This document shows positions 1-7,658 of a stretch of 37,573 bases of DNA, in pieces. Origin of the DNA: a virus. The translations under genes were made by a program, and so were the position numbers. The notes beneath the pieces were generated by a model. That model saw only the letters and a program-made list of their open reading frames with translations, made no database searches and was not told the DNA's origin. The DNA lies in the IMG/VR virus record IMGVR_UViG_3300047481_000991, positions 1-37,573 of that record; one strand, 5' to 3'. How positions within the stretch are numbered: the stretch's first letter is position 1; every line of letters begins with the position of its first letter.

Positions 1-307
1 CACTTGCCGACAACGAACTGCTTGCTTTGTAGGCGTAACTGGAACTTATAGCCCAACTTGAAGACAACGACGACTCGGCGGTGCTGGACGATAGAGAACT
101 GCTTGCTTTGTAGGCGTAACTGGAACTCACAGCCCAACTAGATGACAATGAGGAATCAGCACCACTTGCCGACAACGAACTGCTTGCTTTGTAGGCGTAA
201 CTGGAACTTATAGCCCAACTTGAAGACAACGACGACTCGGCGGTGCTGGACGATAGAGAACTGCTTGCTTTGTAGGCGTAACTGGAACTTATAGCCCAAC
301 TAGATGA
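1..307 (-). repeat. 162-bp tandem repeat inside a structural gene
   Basis: Positions 1-126 recur almost perfectly at 163-288, a 162-bp period or 54 codons. Each period splits into two diverged 81-bp (27-residue) halves built on an SSSYA/SSSWA core. The array is in frame with the gene at 1-2560 and touches the window edge, so the copy number is not known from this sequence. Confidence 0.9.
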
Positions 308-2560
308 CACTGCGTAACTAGAACTCACGGCCCAACTTGATGTGGCGTATAACCGTTCGTCAGCACCCATAACATACATGGATCCGGTCAACTTTAAGCT
401 ACCACTCACCCTCACGGTGGGGCCTGTATTTCCAGGACCAAACTCTGCTATGAAGAACGGAAATCTGTCATTTGCGCTTCCGCTCTGAACTACAAAACTT
501 TCTACGACTGACAACGCGGCGCGGTTTGTGGCAGAGTCATATCCCTGCCCGCCCGCGACTCGTGATGAAGAAATCGTCAAAGACCCGGACGAAATCACAG
601 AACGAATCGTCTCCGAATCGGTTATAAGATAGTTTGTTATATTCTTGAAAAGCGTCTCTCCCTCCCGGTCTATATTCACTATTCCTTGTAATTCCGAAAA
701 AATAGACTTGCTGTTTATGTCGAAGAACTCTGAACGTATTTCAAATTGTTCGTTTTTTATTGTTACTGGAAAAAATATTCTCGTGGAGAATACATCCGGA
801 GAAAAACCAAACTCCGCGAAGGTTCTAAGAGAAAGGTCGGAAATTCTCGTGGTTCTTAGATTCACAGGAACAATCACGAGGGTCCCTTTACAGTCGTTGG
901 CGAATGATATTATTTTTCCAAAATGATTTCCAGAAAATGCAGCTCTATCCTTACCCACAGGAAGAACATACTCGTGAAGTTTTATTCCACGGTTTGTAAA
1001 GAAGGTCGGTTCCGATTGAGAACTTGCTGTGTTATGGGAGCCTGTGAAGAAAAACATCAAACTGGAGGCTTTGGTGGTGTCCAATTTAATCATGTCCACA
1101 TCGGCCGATATTAGGTAATCCGACCCTTTATACAACGTAATGAAATTTGAATCATACGCCGAACCGCTCTTTATCAAATCCTGTTCAACCACGTAGTTTA
1201 CGTATTTTTCTTTTGAAGAGGAAATTGTGAGCAGAGAGGTGTCATTTTTAATAATCACATACTCAGACCCGTTCGGGTTTTCCACGGTCGAAGACAGTAT
1301 CATCGAATTTAAAACGTCTACAGAACTCTGTTGGATAGACAATTCCTGCGAACTTGTGTAGTAATATCGGCTTATGTGGTCCAGATTATAGAACTCTCCG
1401 ATTCTAGCAAAGGCTCGGTTTGCTGTAGAAGTGTCAAACAACGTCTCCGTCTCAAGAAGAGGTTCGTCAGAAACACACTCAAATTCAGATGCTTTGTTCA
1501 AACTGCGTCTATAGACTTTGTGGCGATGTAATTTTCCTGTAAGAGTCTTTAGGTTTCTATAAGTTATGTCCAAGAACGGTTCTCTTAAAAAAGCGTAGGA
1601 CGCTCCAACCGGTTTCTGTAAAAACACGTTGGGGTCAGGAACACCATCAGGATTTCCGTCCGGTATAAGTCCAGATGAGGTTATATATGAAGTGGCGAAA
1701 AACCTCTGGACAAATGAACCAGATACCACCGGAACAACCTGTCTTACATTATTAGTAACATAGGTTATTGGGCTCTCAAGATTAATCGTCGATGAGTTTA
1801 ATACGGATTTTACTCTTGCAGATTGAGTTATGTCTACAACAACATTCCTTAGAGAGTTTCCATCCAAAACTGAGATCTCCGATATGTATAGAGTCAACGC
1901 GGACTGGCCGTTTTCACGACTAAACAACGTCAAAGTCGGGTCTGTAGGGTTTGTATAAGAAAGTCGGTAATCTATGTCCGATTTTCTAGCATTTAAGGTA
2001 TTTACATCTGTAAACACCGATGGGAAAAATGCGTTACACTTAATGCTTCCTGATATAGTTGCGGATTCCTGAGCCGTGGTTGTCCACCCCTCGTTTAAGA
2101 CGTAAGATAGGAACGGAGTCGTCTCCATCGTGGGCCTTTCAAAGAAGATAACCCGGTCGGAATTGTCTACGGTCGGATCTATTTTAATCGTAGAACTCCA
2201 CTTAACCGACTTTCCATCAATCGTTGTTCCCATGAGAGTCATGGTTCCAAACCCAGCGGTTGTGGTGTCGAATACGTGGGCAGAAACAACTAAATCCGTG
2301 GTTTCCACATAACTTTCGTAACCGGATTTTCCTGTTTCGTAGAAGAGTGGGGTCCCCGAAGAATCCAGTATTTCCAATGAAATTCCCGAGTTCTTTTTTA
2401 ATAGAGGTGAACCATTTATAGTAAAGTGGTTCTTTCCAGCAGTAAATGAGGATTGTAGGCCAGATACAACGAAATACTCCGATCTATAGGATTGATCTTC
2501 TATATCGGCTCTACTGTTTGCTAAATTTAGACGACGCCTAGCGTTCGCACTACGATGCAT
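1..2560 (-). CDS. Large virion structural protein, 3' end outside window
   Basis: An open frame runs without a stop from ATG at 2560 to the window edge: 853 codons, with the C-terminus missing. It starts MHRSANARRRLNLANSRADI and continues through a beta-rich, Ser/Thr-rich body. I read it as a virion or tail structural protein of T4-like phages, from position and composition rather than from a diagnostic domain. The last ~110 visible residues are a Ser/Ala/Tyr repeat (units such as SSSWAISSSYAYKASSSLS) of the kind seen in phage fibre proteins; the same style of repeat occurs in the fibre genes at 27.6-30.7 kb. It is the last gene after the Mre11/Rad50-like pair, separated by 18 nt that hold a candidate late promoter. 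The repeat probably continues to the left. Confidence 0.85.
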   Translation of the reverse strand, partial: MHRSANARRRLNLANSRADIEDQSYRSEYFVVSGLQSSFTAGKNHFTINGSPLLKKNSGISLEILDSSGTPLFYETGKSGYESYVETTDLVVSAHVFDTTTAGFGTMTLMGTTIDGKSVKWSSTIKIDPTVDNSDRVIFFERPTMETTPFLSYVLNEGWTTTAQESATISGSIKCNAFFPSVFTDVNTLNARKSDIDYRLSYTNPTDPTLTLFSRENGQSALTLYISEISVLDGNSLRNVVVDITQSARVKSVLNSSTINLESPITYVTNNVRQVVPVVSGSFVQRFFATSYITSSGLIPDGNPDGVPDPNVFLQKPVGASYAFLREPFLDITYRNLKTLTGKLHRHKVYRRSLNKASEFECVSDEPLLETETLFDTSTANRAFARIGEFYNLDHISRYYYTSSQELSIQQSSVDVLNSMILSSTVENPNGSEYVIIKNDTSLLTISSSKEKYVNYVVEQDLIKSGSAYDSNFITLYKGSDYLISADVDMIKLDTTKASSLMFFFTGSHNTASSQSEPTFFTNRGIKLHEYVLPVGKDRAAFSGNHFGKIISFANDCKGTLVIVPVNLRTTRISDLSLRTFAEFGFSPDVFSTRIFFPVTIKNEQFEIRSEFFDINSKSIFSELQGIVNIDREGETLFKNITNYLITDSETIRSVISSGSLTISSSRVAGGQGYDSATNRAALSVVESFVVQSGSANDRFPFFIAEFGPGNTGPTVRVSGSLKLTGSMYVMGADERLYATSSWAVSSSYAVSSSWAISSSYAYKASSSLSSSTAESSLSSSWAISSSYAYKASSSLSASGADSSLSSSWAVSSSYAYKASSSLSSSTAESSLSSSWAISSSYAYKASSSLSAS

Positions 2561-2563
2561 GCC

Positions 2564-2573
2564 TAATAAATAG
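2564..2573 (-). promoter_or_regulatory. Candidate late-promoter motif before structural gene
   Basis: Coding-strand CTATTTATTA lies 3-4 nt before ATG 2560, in the 18-nt gap after the Rad50-like gene. It matches the recurrent ATAYTTATW motif seen before many genes here. Promoter function is inferred. Confidence 0.4.
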
Positions 2574-2578
2574 AGGAA

Positions 2579-5161
2579 TCAGACGGTTATCTTAGAGAAT
2601 CCATTTTCTTTTTTTATCTCTATAGTGTGGTCCACCATGTCCTTCATGGAGTCAAGGTGGCTTATTATAAGCATAAAATCGAAATTCGACTTCAATATTG
2701 AAAATAGGGAGTTCATGGATGCGAGATTATCTGCATCAGCACAACCGAAACCCTCGTCTATGGCTATGAAATTCGGTCTAGGTAGGTTTGAAATGTTTAT
2801 TAGAGCCACCCTTATGACTAACGATGTCAAAAACTTCTCAAGTCCGCTTGCTAGTTCCAGCGGCCAAGATTTGTCATTGTAAACTATGTTCGTCACGACG
2901 TTTCTACCGTCGGTCTGAATGTTCACACCGAATTCGACGATTTGACTTAATATCGTATTGACTTCCTTCTCTATGATAGGCACGGCCTGTGATATTAACT
3001 CGAATGGAATTCCATCCCTTGAAACAGATGAAACATAGTGACCGTATGCTTGTATTTCTAACTCTACCGATTTAAGCAACAAGGCATTCTTCTCACGTTT
3101 CTCTTTCTCAGACGTGAGCACTCCGATTTTTCCGGTAATCTCCGATAGGAGGTCACTCTTTTCGAGAAGCCTTCTATCCGTCATCAATATCTTCCGCGTG
3201 AGAGACTCTCTCAAACTTTCGATTTTCAAATTCGACTCTATGGCTGCTTCTTGTTTCAAATACCTAGAAATCATAACGTCCACCTCTTTAAGTGAGTTAC
3301 GGTCAACCACAACCTTGTTCTGTGCAGTCATGGATTGTTTATTCTTTGTAGCCAAAGACTTTTCCAATAAAGCTAACTTGGGCAAAAGTTTAGTATACTC
3401 ACGGTAATCGTCCTCCACTGATGCTTTCGATGCAATCGTGGCTTCGATTGATGCATACTCTTGTAACAAACCCCCTACAACCACCTTATCTCCTTCAAGG
3501 GAAAGTTTGGCATCCAATGCGTCTTTGACGAAATCGTTATTTACACAGAACTTACAATTTGGGTCATACTCATGTTTATCTAACCTTTTAAGTTTGTCTA
3601 ACTTTCCGTCAACAAATATCTTCTTCTTATCTATCTCGTGTTTTTTAGAAATCAAAGACTTCTTGATTGAAGAAAGTTCTTCAAATGCAGCCTCTACGCC
3701 GGACGACTTGAGACGAGCTATTTCCCCTTCGGTGGAAGCAACGTCAGATTTAATCGACGTTAGTTCGGATTCAATATCTACGATATTATCCTCCAAAGTA
3801 GATATTGAGTGTTCCAACTCAACCTTACGCTTTCTCAATCCGGCTATGTCAGTCGATACCTCTTCATCAAATTTTATCAACTTCTCGGTCAATGAAATTA
3901 TCTCCGAGTTCATGGAATCCTTCTCGTGTGTCAGAGACTTCCGTTCTTCGGACAACACTGCGACCTGATCCGTGAACAATCCAATTTTTGCGTTCACGTC
4001 ACGTAAATCTTCGGTGGACTCGTTCTTTTGAATAAACTTCGCTTCCGTCTCAAGTTCTTTTAGTTTCTCGCCTGCCGGGCCTGCGAGTTCGTCGAATAGA
4101 TTCAAACCCATGAACTGTGACAACAAATCCTTCCTCTCCGTCTGACCCATATCAACAAACGTTCCCAACTTATTGTTCTGTATGGACAAAACGGTCAGTA
4201 TGAAATCGTCATACGTTCCAAGATAGTCTCTTATGAGGTCGTTAGTGCTTCTTCTAGCTTCACCGTTAAGTTCAACAACCTTCCCATCTTCCTCTTTCCA
4301 GAATTTCACATCCACCTTTACGTTCCCCTTTTTATCTGATTTTCCAGACCTCTCGATATAGTAATTTACATTTTCTATCTCGAAGTTGAACTTACAGTAA
4401 AAAGACATTTTCTGAGAATTTAAAACATGAGATGCTTTAAATGCTCTGTCACACTTATCGAAGATACAGAAGCTCAACGCGGAAAGAATGGATGATTTTC
4501 CACTTGCATTAACGGCAAACACACCGATGACGTCCTTCATGTCCGAGAAATCTATTACGTTATTTTCTCCGTAACTGAACATATTGCTGAATTCAAACTT
4601 TTTAGGTTTCCATCTAATGTTTCTTACAATCTTGTCCCTATCAATGGATTGATTGTATGTCTCATTTATCTCAAATATCCTCGTCATCACCGTGTCCGGT
4701 ATGGTTGTTCCAATAGATTTTCTTACCAAAAAGTCCTTAATCAACTTGTTCTGATACTCCACATCTGACAAGTCGCTGAGGTTGAGTTCTTTAGTGGTGA
4801 GAGAACTTTTGTTCAACGACTGTTCACTATCCACACGGACATAGGTTATCTCAATAATCTCCGTCAACTTCCGTATTTCTGATACCACAAGCTTCACTTC
4901 GGATGCGATGGTTTCAAAACACCTGACTCTCAACCGGACTTTCGATGGTATGTCGCTTACATCTGTAGACAACACTCCTCGCTTCACGTCGATGGTATAA
5001 AATCCACAGGCGTTATCTATGTCGAGCTGCCGGAATGCTTTACTTTTAAGATTCCATATCACATATCCATGACCCTTTAGGTCTTCTCCGTGGTTCTGTT
5101 GAATGAGAGATCCGCAATAGACTGCCAGAGGATTCTTCTTACGTATTATGTAATTCTTCAT
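2579..5161 (-). CDS. Rad50/SbcC-like recombination ATPase (T4 gp46 type) with N-terminal Mre11 capping-like segment
   Basis: ATPase subunit of an Mre11-Rad50 type DNA end-processing complex used in recombination-dependent phage replication and repair. Visible: Walker A (GVFAVNASGKSS) near residues 210-222; two long coiled-coil arms around a CKFC zinc-hook motif near residue 537; an ABC signature-like segment (LASGLEKF) near residue 765; Walker B (FIAIDEGFG) near 797; and the H-loop (IISHLD) near 828. The Walker A normally lies near the N-terminus, but here about 190 residues precede it. They contain NPLAVYCGSLIQQNHGED, which resembles the region after the last metal motif of Mre11/SbcD/gp47 nucleases. 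The start ATG overlaps the stop of the nuclease gene (ATGA), so the two are translationally coupled. ATPase identity is firm; the origin of the N-terminal segment is inferred. Confidence 0.93.
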   Translation of the reverse strand: MKNYIIRKKNPLAVYCGSLIQQNHGEDLKGHGYVIWNLKSKAFRQLDIDNACGFYTIDVKRGVLSTDVSDIPSKVRLRVRCFETIASEVKLVVSEIRKLTEIIEITYVRVDSEQSLNKSSLTTKELNLSDLSDVEYQNKLIKDFLVRKSIGTTIPDTVMTRIFEINETYNQSIDRDKIVRNIRWKPKKFEFSNMFSYGENNVIDFSDMKDVIGVFAVNASGKSSILSALSFCIFDKCDRAFKASHVLNSQKMSFYCKFNFEIENVNYYIERSGKSDKKGNVKVDVKFWKEEDGKVVELNGEARRSTNDLIRDYLGTYDDFILTVLSIQNNKLGTFVDMGQTERKDLLSQFMGLNLFDELAGPAGEKLKELETEAKFIQKNESTEDLRDVNAKIGLFTDQVAVLSEERKSLTHEKDSMNSEIISLTEKLIKFDEEVSTDIAGLRKRKVELEHSISTLEDNIVDIESELTSIKSDVASTEGEIARLKSSGVEAAFEELSSIKKSLISKKHEIDKKKIFVDGKLDKLKRLDKHEYDPNCKFCVNNDFVKDALDAKLSLEGDKVVVGGLLQEYASIEATIASKASVEDDYREYTKLLPKLALLEKSLATKNKQSMTAQNKVVVDRNSLKEVDVMISRYLKQEAAIESNLKIESLRESLTRKILMTDRRLLEKSDLLSEITGKIGVLTSEKEKREKNALLLKSVELEIQAYGHYVSSVSRDGIPFELISQAVPIIEKEVNTILSQIVEFGVNIQTDGRNVVTNIVYNDKSWPLELASGLEKFLTSLVIRVALINISNLPRPNFIAIDEGFGCADADNLASMNSLFSILKSNFDFMLIISHLDSMKDMVDHTIEIKKENGFSKITV

Positions 5162-5895
5162 GTTATATTGTCGAGAGTTTCTGTTACGGGGCCCACGAGT
5201 TCGTAATCACCTGTCGATAAATACGAATCCAACTCGTCCTCACTGACGATAATTCCATCTGGCCTCAACACCTGATGTTTGTGGATGTCGCCTAGGAGAA
5301 CTATGTCGTGTCCGTCGAAAAGTTTAGTGGTTATGGTTCGGTTACTGACCGCATATCCTACATCGGTAAGTGCCCTATCTACAGGTCCGTGGAACAATCC
5401 GATTAAATATCTTGTTTCACGTCTATATTTGGTCGGTATATCCTCCACACGAATGTATTTATCAGCTTCGTCAAACACGGACATATGGTTAAAGAGTATG
5501 TCTCCCAATATAAACAGCCCCGTGTCTCTGAAATAGAACAAGTTGGGGTGATTCAATGCGTTAACTATAGGGCTTAGACTATCCAATCTATTTTTGTTAG
5601 AAAGCGTCGCGTCGTGATTTCCGGCTATCAGAACGGTTGGTCTAATGTCTGCTAGATTTTTCAAGAACTCACTGGCAAGCCCCACACACTCTGGACTTAA
5701 ATCAGACTTGGAGTGGAACAAATCTCCGAGAACGGCGATACAAGTGTTCTTCGGAAGCATTTTAGCATCCTTGTAAAGTTTCTCGAATACACCTAAATAC
5801 TCGTCGTGTCGTTTAGTCAGACGAATGTGAATGTCAGCGACGTGCAATACACCCACAAACTCTTCTATCTCACAGTTTAGTTTAGTAACATTCAT
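5158..5895 (-). CDS. Mre11/SbcD-like nuclease (T4 gp47 type), catalytic domain only
   Basis: Metallophosphoesterase nuclease partner of the Rad50-like ATPase encoded next. Metal-binding motifs occur in the expected order: DIH near residue 21, GDLFHS near 58, GNHD near 93, LFHG near 168 and GDIHKHQ near 202. At 245 residues it is short for the family (usually 340 or more) and stops soon after the last motif. The usual following segment (GS-IQ-N-GE) is instead at the N-terminus of the downstream ORF. It overlaps both neighbours by short start/stop overlaps and sits in a replication/recombination operon with the primase and RuvC-like genes. Confidence 0.92.
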   Translation of the reverse strand: MNVTKLNCEIEEFVGVLHVADIHIRLTKRHDEYLGVFEKLYKDAKMLPKNTCIAVLGDLFHSKSDLSPECVGLASEFLKNLADIRPTVLIAGNHDATLSNKNRLDSLSPIVNALNHPNLFYFRDTGLFILGDILFNHMSVFDEADKYIRVEDIPTKYRRETRYLIGLFHGPVDRALTDVGYAVSNRTITTKLFDGHDIVLLGDIHKHQVLRPDGIIVSEDELDSYLSTGDYELVGPVTETLDNIT

Positions 5896-6840
5896 TCAGT
5901 TCATTTTCATCGAAACCATAGTTTCAAAATTCATCAACGGAGAATTTCGTATCAAATCCCACGTCCCCGAGAATCCTAACACAGATGGATCCTTTTCACC
6001 AATATTTATAAATCGAGTGTTTATGTTGTTTTTTAAAAGAAATTCTATAATAGACACGGATTCTCTTCTTGCATCCGAGTCTAGTAGAACATTCACCACC
6101 GGTGGAGGATTGGATAGAAGTTCTGATTTCAACTCTCGCGATAAGGTCTTTCCGAACATAGGAATACAGTTATATCTGACAGCGAAAGCATCAAACACTC
6201 CTTCAACAAGAGTTATTTCCTGACTGAAATCTATCAGAGAGCCAAACCCAATGAAATTTTTGCTAGCAACAGAGTTATTGTATTTAAGCGTCGATTCGTA
6301 ATAACTTCTTCCTACAAAAAAGTCTAAAAATCCGTCTTTGTTGTATGATGGGACGATTATTCGATGAGAGAATTCGCCTGATTCACAATAGCCTATTTGG
6401 TATCTGAGTATGTCGAATTTAGTCACATGACGATTCAACAGGTATCTCACTGCATTTTTATACTCGATTGAATTCGATACATTTTTGATTGGGATATACT
6501 CTTTCGGCAAAACAACTTCGGACTTTACATCTGGCTTAGACTCTTCAAAATTCAAAACCATCTCGTCGGAATTGGTCGGAGTTCTATTCCACGCGTTAGA
6601 AGAAGTCAACAAACCAAAGTATTCTCGTGGAGCACCAATCTTTTTTAGAAGGGTGATGAGATTTAATCCAGAAAAGCTGCATACCCAACAGTTATACTTT
6701 CCTGTGTTGAGATTCACTTCCAATTTCCGTTTGTGGTGTTTACATTTGGGACAGAAATACACCGCATCAGTTCCTTTTCTGATACGCGCTTTTTGTTTCA
6801 ACACTTTGTTAAGCAAAGAAACTTTTTCTTCCAGTAACAT
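5896..6840 (-). CDS. DNA primase (DnaG/T4 gp61-like)
   Basis: Synthesises RNA primers for lagging-strand replication. The N-terminus has a zinc-binding motif CPKC followed by CWVC (residues about 28-55). The TOPRIM domain shows LVEGVFDAF (conserved Glu) near residue 210 and NVLLDSDARR (DxD) near residue 250, with a central SHRIIVP...FVGRSYY segment typical of these primases. At 314 residues it is close to compact phage primases and has no helicase domain. I chose ATG 6840; an in-frame TTG lies one codon upstream. The stop is directly followed by the Mre11-like gene, so they form one operon. Confidence 0.9.
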   Translation of the reverse strand: MLLEEKVSLLNKVLKQKARIRKGTDAVYFCPKCKHHKRKLEVNLNTGKYNCWVCSFSGLNLITLLKKIGAPREYFGLLTSSNAWNRTPTNSDEMVLNFEESKPDVKSEVVLPKEYIPIKNVSNSIEYKNAVRYLLNRHVTKFDILRYQIGYCESGEFSHRIIVPSYNKDGFLDFFVGRSYYESTLKYNNSVASKNFIGFGSLIDFSQEITLVEGVFDAFAVRYNCIPMFGKTLSRELKSELLSNPPPVVNVLLDSDARRESVSIIEFLLKNNINTRFINIGEKDPSVLGFSGTWDLIRNSPLMNFETMVSMKMN

Positions 6841-6871
6841 CAATCTACATTATGGTGAAACACCAAAACAC

Positions 6872-7384
6872 TCAATTTAAATTATCTTTTGCTAACGCCA
6901 GAACCATGGCGTCATACATATCGGAATTCTTTTCGTCCCAGTTTCCCTTTTTATTCAAGGTGTCAAACTTGTGGATGTCGTGAATTTTTTCAAGATACAT
7001 TTTTACAAAAACTTTCGACTTTATACCCTTCTCACGGCATTTACCTAGAACACTTTTTCTAGCCGTATTGACGTTCCACAATTTTATTGGTTTATGCCAC
7101 CGTTCAGAGAGGATGTATTCAAATACGGCATTGAACCTGGACAGTTTTATTATGACCTGTTGGGAGGTAAATCCACCTGCAAACCCGCTGAGTGCTGCTT
7201 CCAGATGAATTTTTTCTATCTTTGAAAAACATGGATGTGCTTCCAGCACACCTATAACTTCTAAAGTCTTATCCTTTGACGAGTCGAAGTTTTTTATGTT
7301 TATGAAGCCCGCTGAGTGTATAACCGAGTCTTGGGTGAATGCCCATCCGACCGTGCTAGTAGAAGCGTCTAATCCTAAAACCAT
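6872..7384 (-). CDS. RuvC-like Holliday-junction resolvase
   Basis: A 170-residue RNase H-fold protein. The first strand carries VLGLDASTSTVGWAF with catalytic Asp6; Glu62 lies in IHLEAALSG; and Asp155/Asp158 lie in the C-terminal helix SDMYDAMVLALA. These match the acidic active site of RuvC-family resolvases, which cut four-way junctions and would resolve branched phage DNA before packaging. It is the first gene of the recombination/replication group (RuvC-like, primase, Mre11-like, Rad50-like). The start codon lies within a perfect inverted repeat (7381-7399). Confidence 0.82.
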   Translation of the reverse strand: MVLGLDASTSTVGWAFTQDSVIHSAGFINIKNFDSSKDKTLEVIGVLEAHPCFSKIEKIHLEAALSGFAGGFTSQQVIIKLSRFNAVFEYILSERWHKPIKLWNVNTARKSVLGKCREKGIKSKVFVKMYLEKIHDIHKFDTLNKKGNWDEKNSDMYDAMVLALAKDNLN

Positions 7385-7399
7385 ATGGAATACATATGG
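7381..7399. repeat. Inverted repeat over RuvC-like start codon
   Basis: CCATATG, 5-nt spacer, CATATGG: a perfect 7-bp inverted repeat. It contains the ATG of the RuvC-like gene (7384). It could form an mRNA hairpin that hides the start, or serve as an operator; neither is shown. Confidence 0.5.
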
Positions 7400-7417
7400 T
7401 CATGGGTTAGATAAAAA

Positions 7418-7642
7418 TTAGCCCTTGTATTTCTTGTTCGAGTGTCCTTTTAAGAACATGGATTCCTTTTTAGGCAATCCAGTGTCTTTTCCACCCTTGG
7501 TAAATCCGTCCGCGAAGTCATTTGAAAATCCATCCGCAGTCACCTTTCCTGCTGCTTTGGCATCAAACGCTCCGCCACAGGTTCCCTTGGCATATCGTTC
7601 TTCCATAGTCGTCACGAGAGATTTTCTGTCAGTCTGTTCCAT
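7418..7642 (-). CDS. Hypothetical small protein, 74 aa
   Basis: A Gly- and Lys-rich soluble 74-residue protein (begins MEQTDRKSLV; C-terminus KGHSNKKYKG). No signal peptide, membrane segment or known motif is seen. A candidate late-promoter motif lies 4 nt before the ATG, and the gene sits between a virion propeller protein and the RuvC-like gene. Lack of any competing frame and the promoter motif support it as real; the function is unknown. Confidence 0.65.
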   Translation of the reverse strand: MEQTDRKSLVTTMEERYAKGTCGGAFDAKAAGKVTADGFSNDFADGFTKGGKDTGLPKKESMFLKGHSNKKYKG

Positions 7643-7646
7643 ATTC

Positions 7647-7655
7647 TATAAATAT
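7647..7655 (-). promoter_or_regulatory. Candidate late-promoter motif
   Basis: Coding-strand ATATTTATA ends 4 nt before ATG 7642. It is one of the best matches to the recurrent ATAYTTATW motif. Promoter role inferred. Confidence 0.45.
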
Positions 7656-7658
7656 ACA

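Noticed and set aside
1-330. CRISPR-like array
   Set aside because: The repeats are in frame with a structural gene, have no unique spacers and vary as protein repeats.
3438-3968. Plus-strand 176-codon ORF
   Set aside because: It lies wholly inside the well-supported Rad50-like gene and has Ser/Ile-rich antisense composition without motifs.
5831-6880. Plus-strand ORFs of about 130 codons over the primase
   Set aside because: Antisense to a gene with clear zinc-finger and TOPRIM motifs; no start context.
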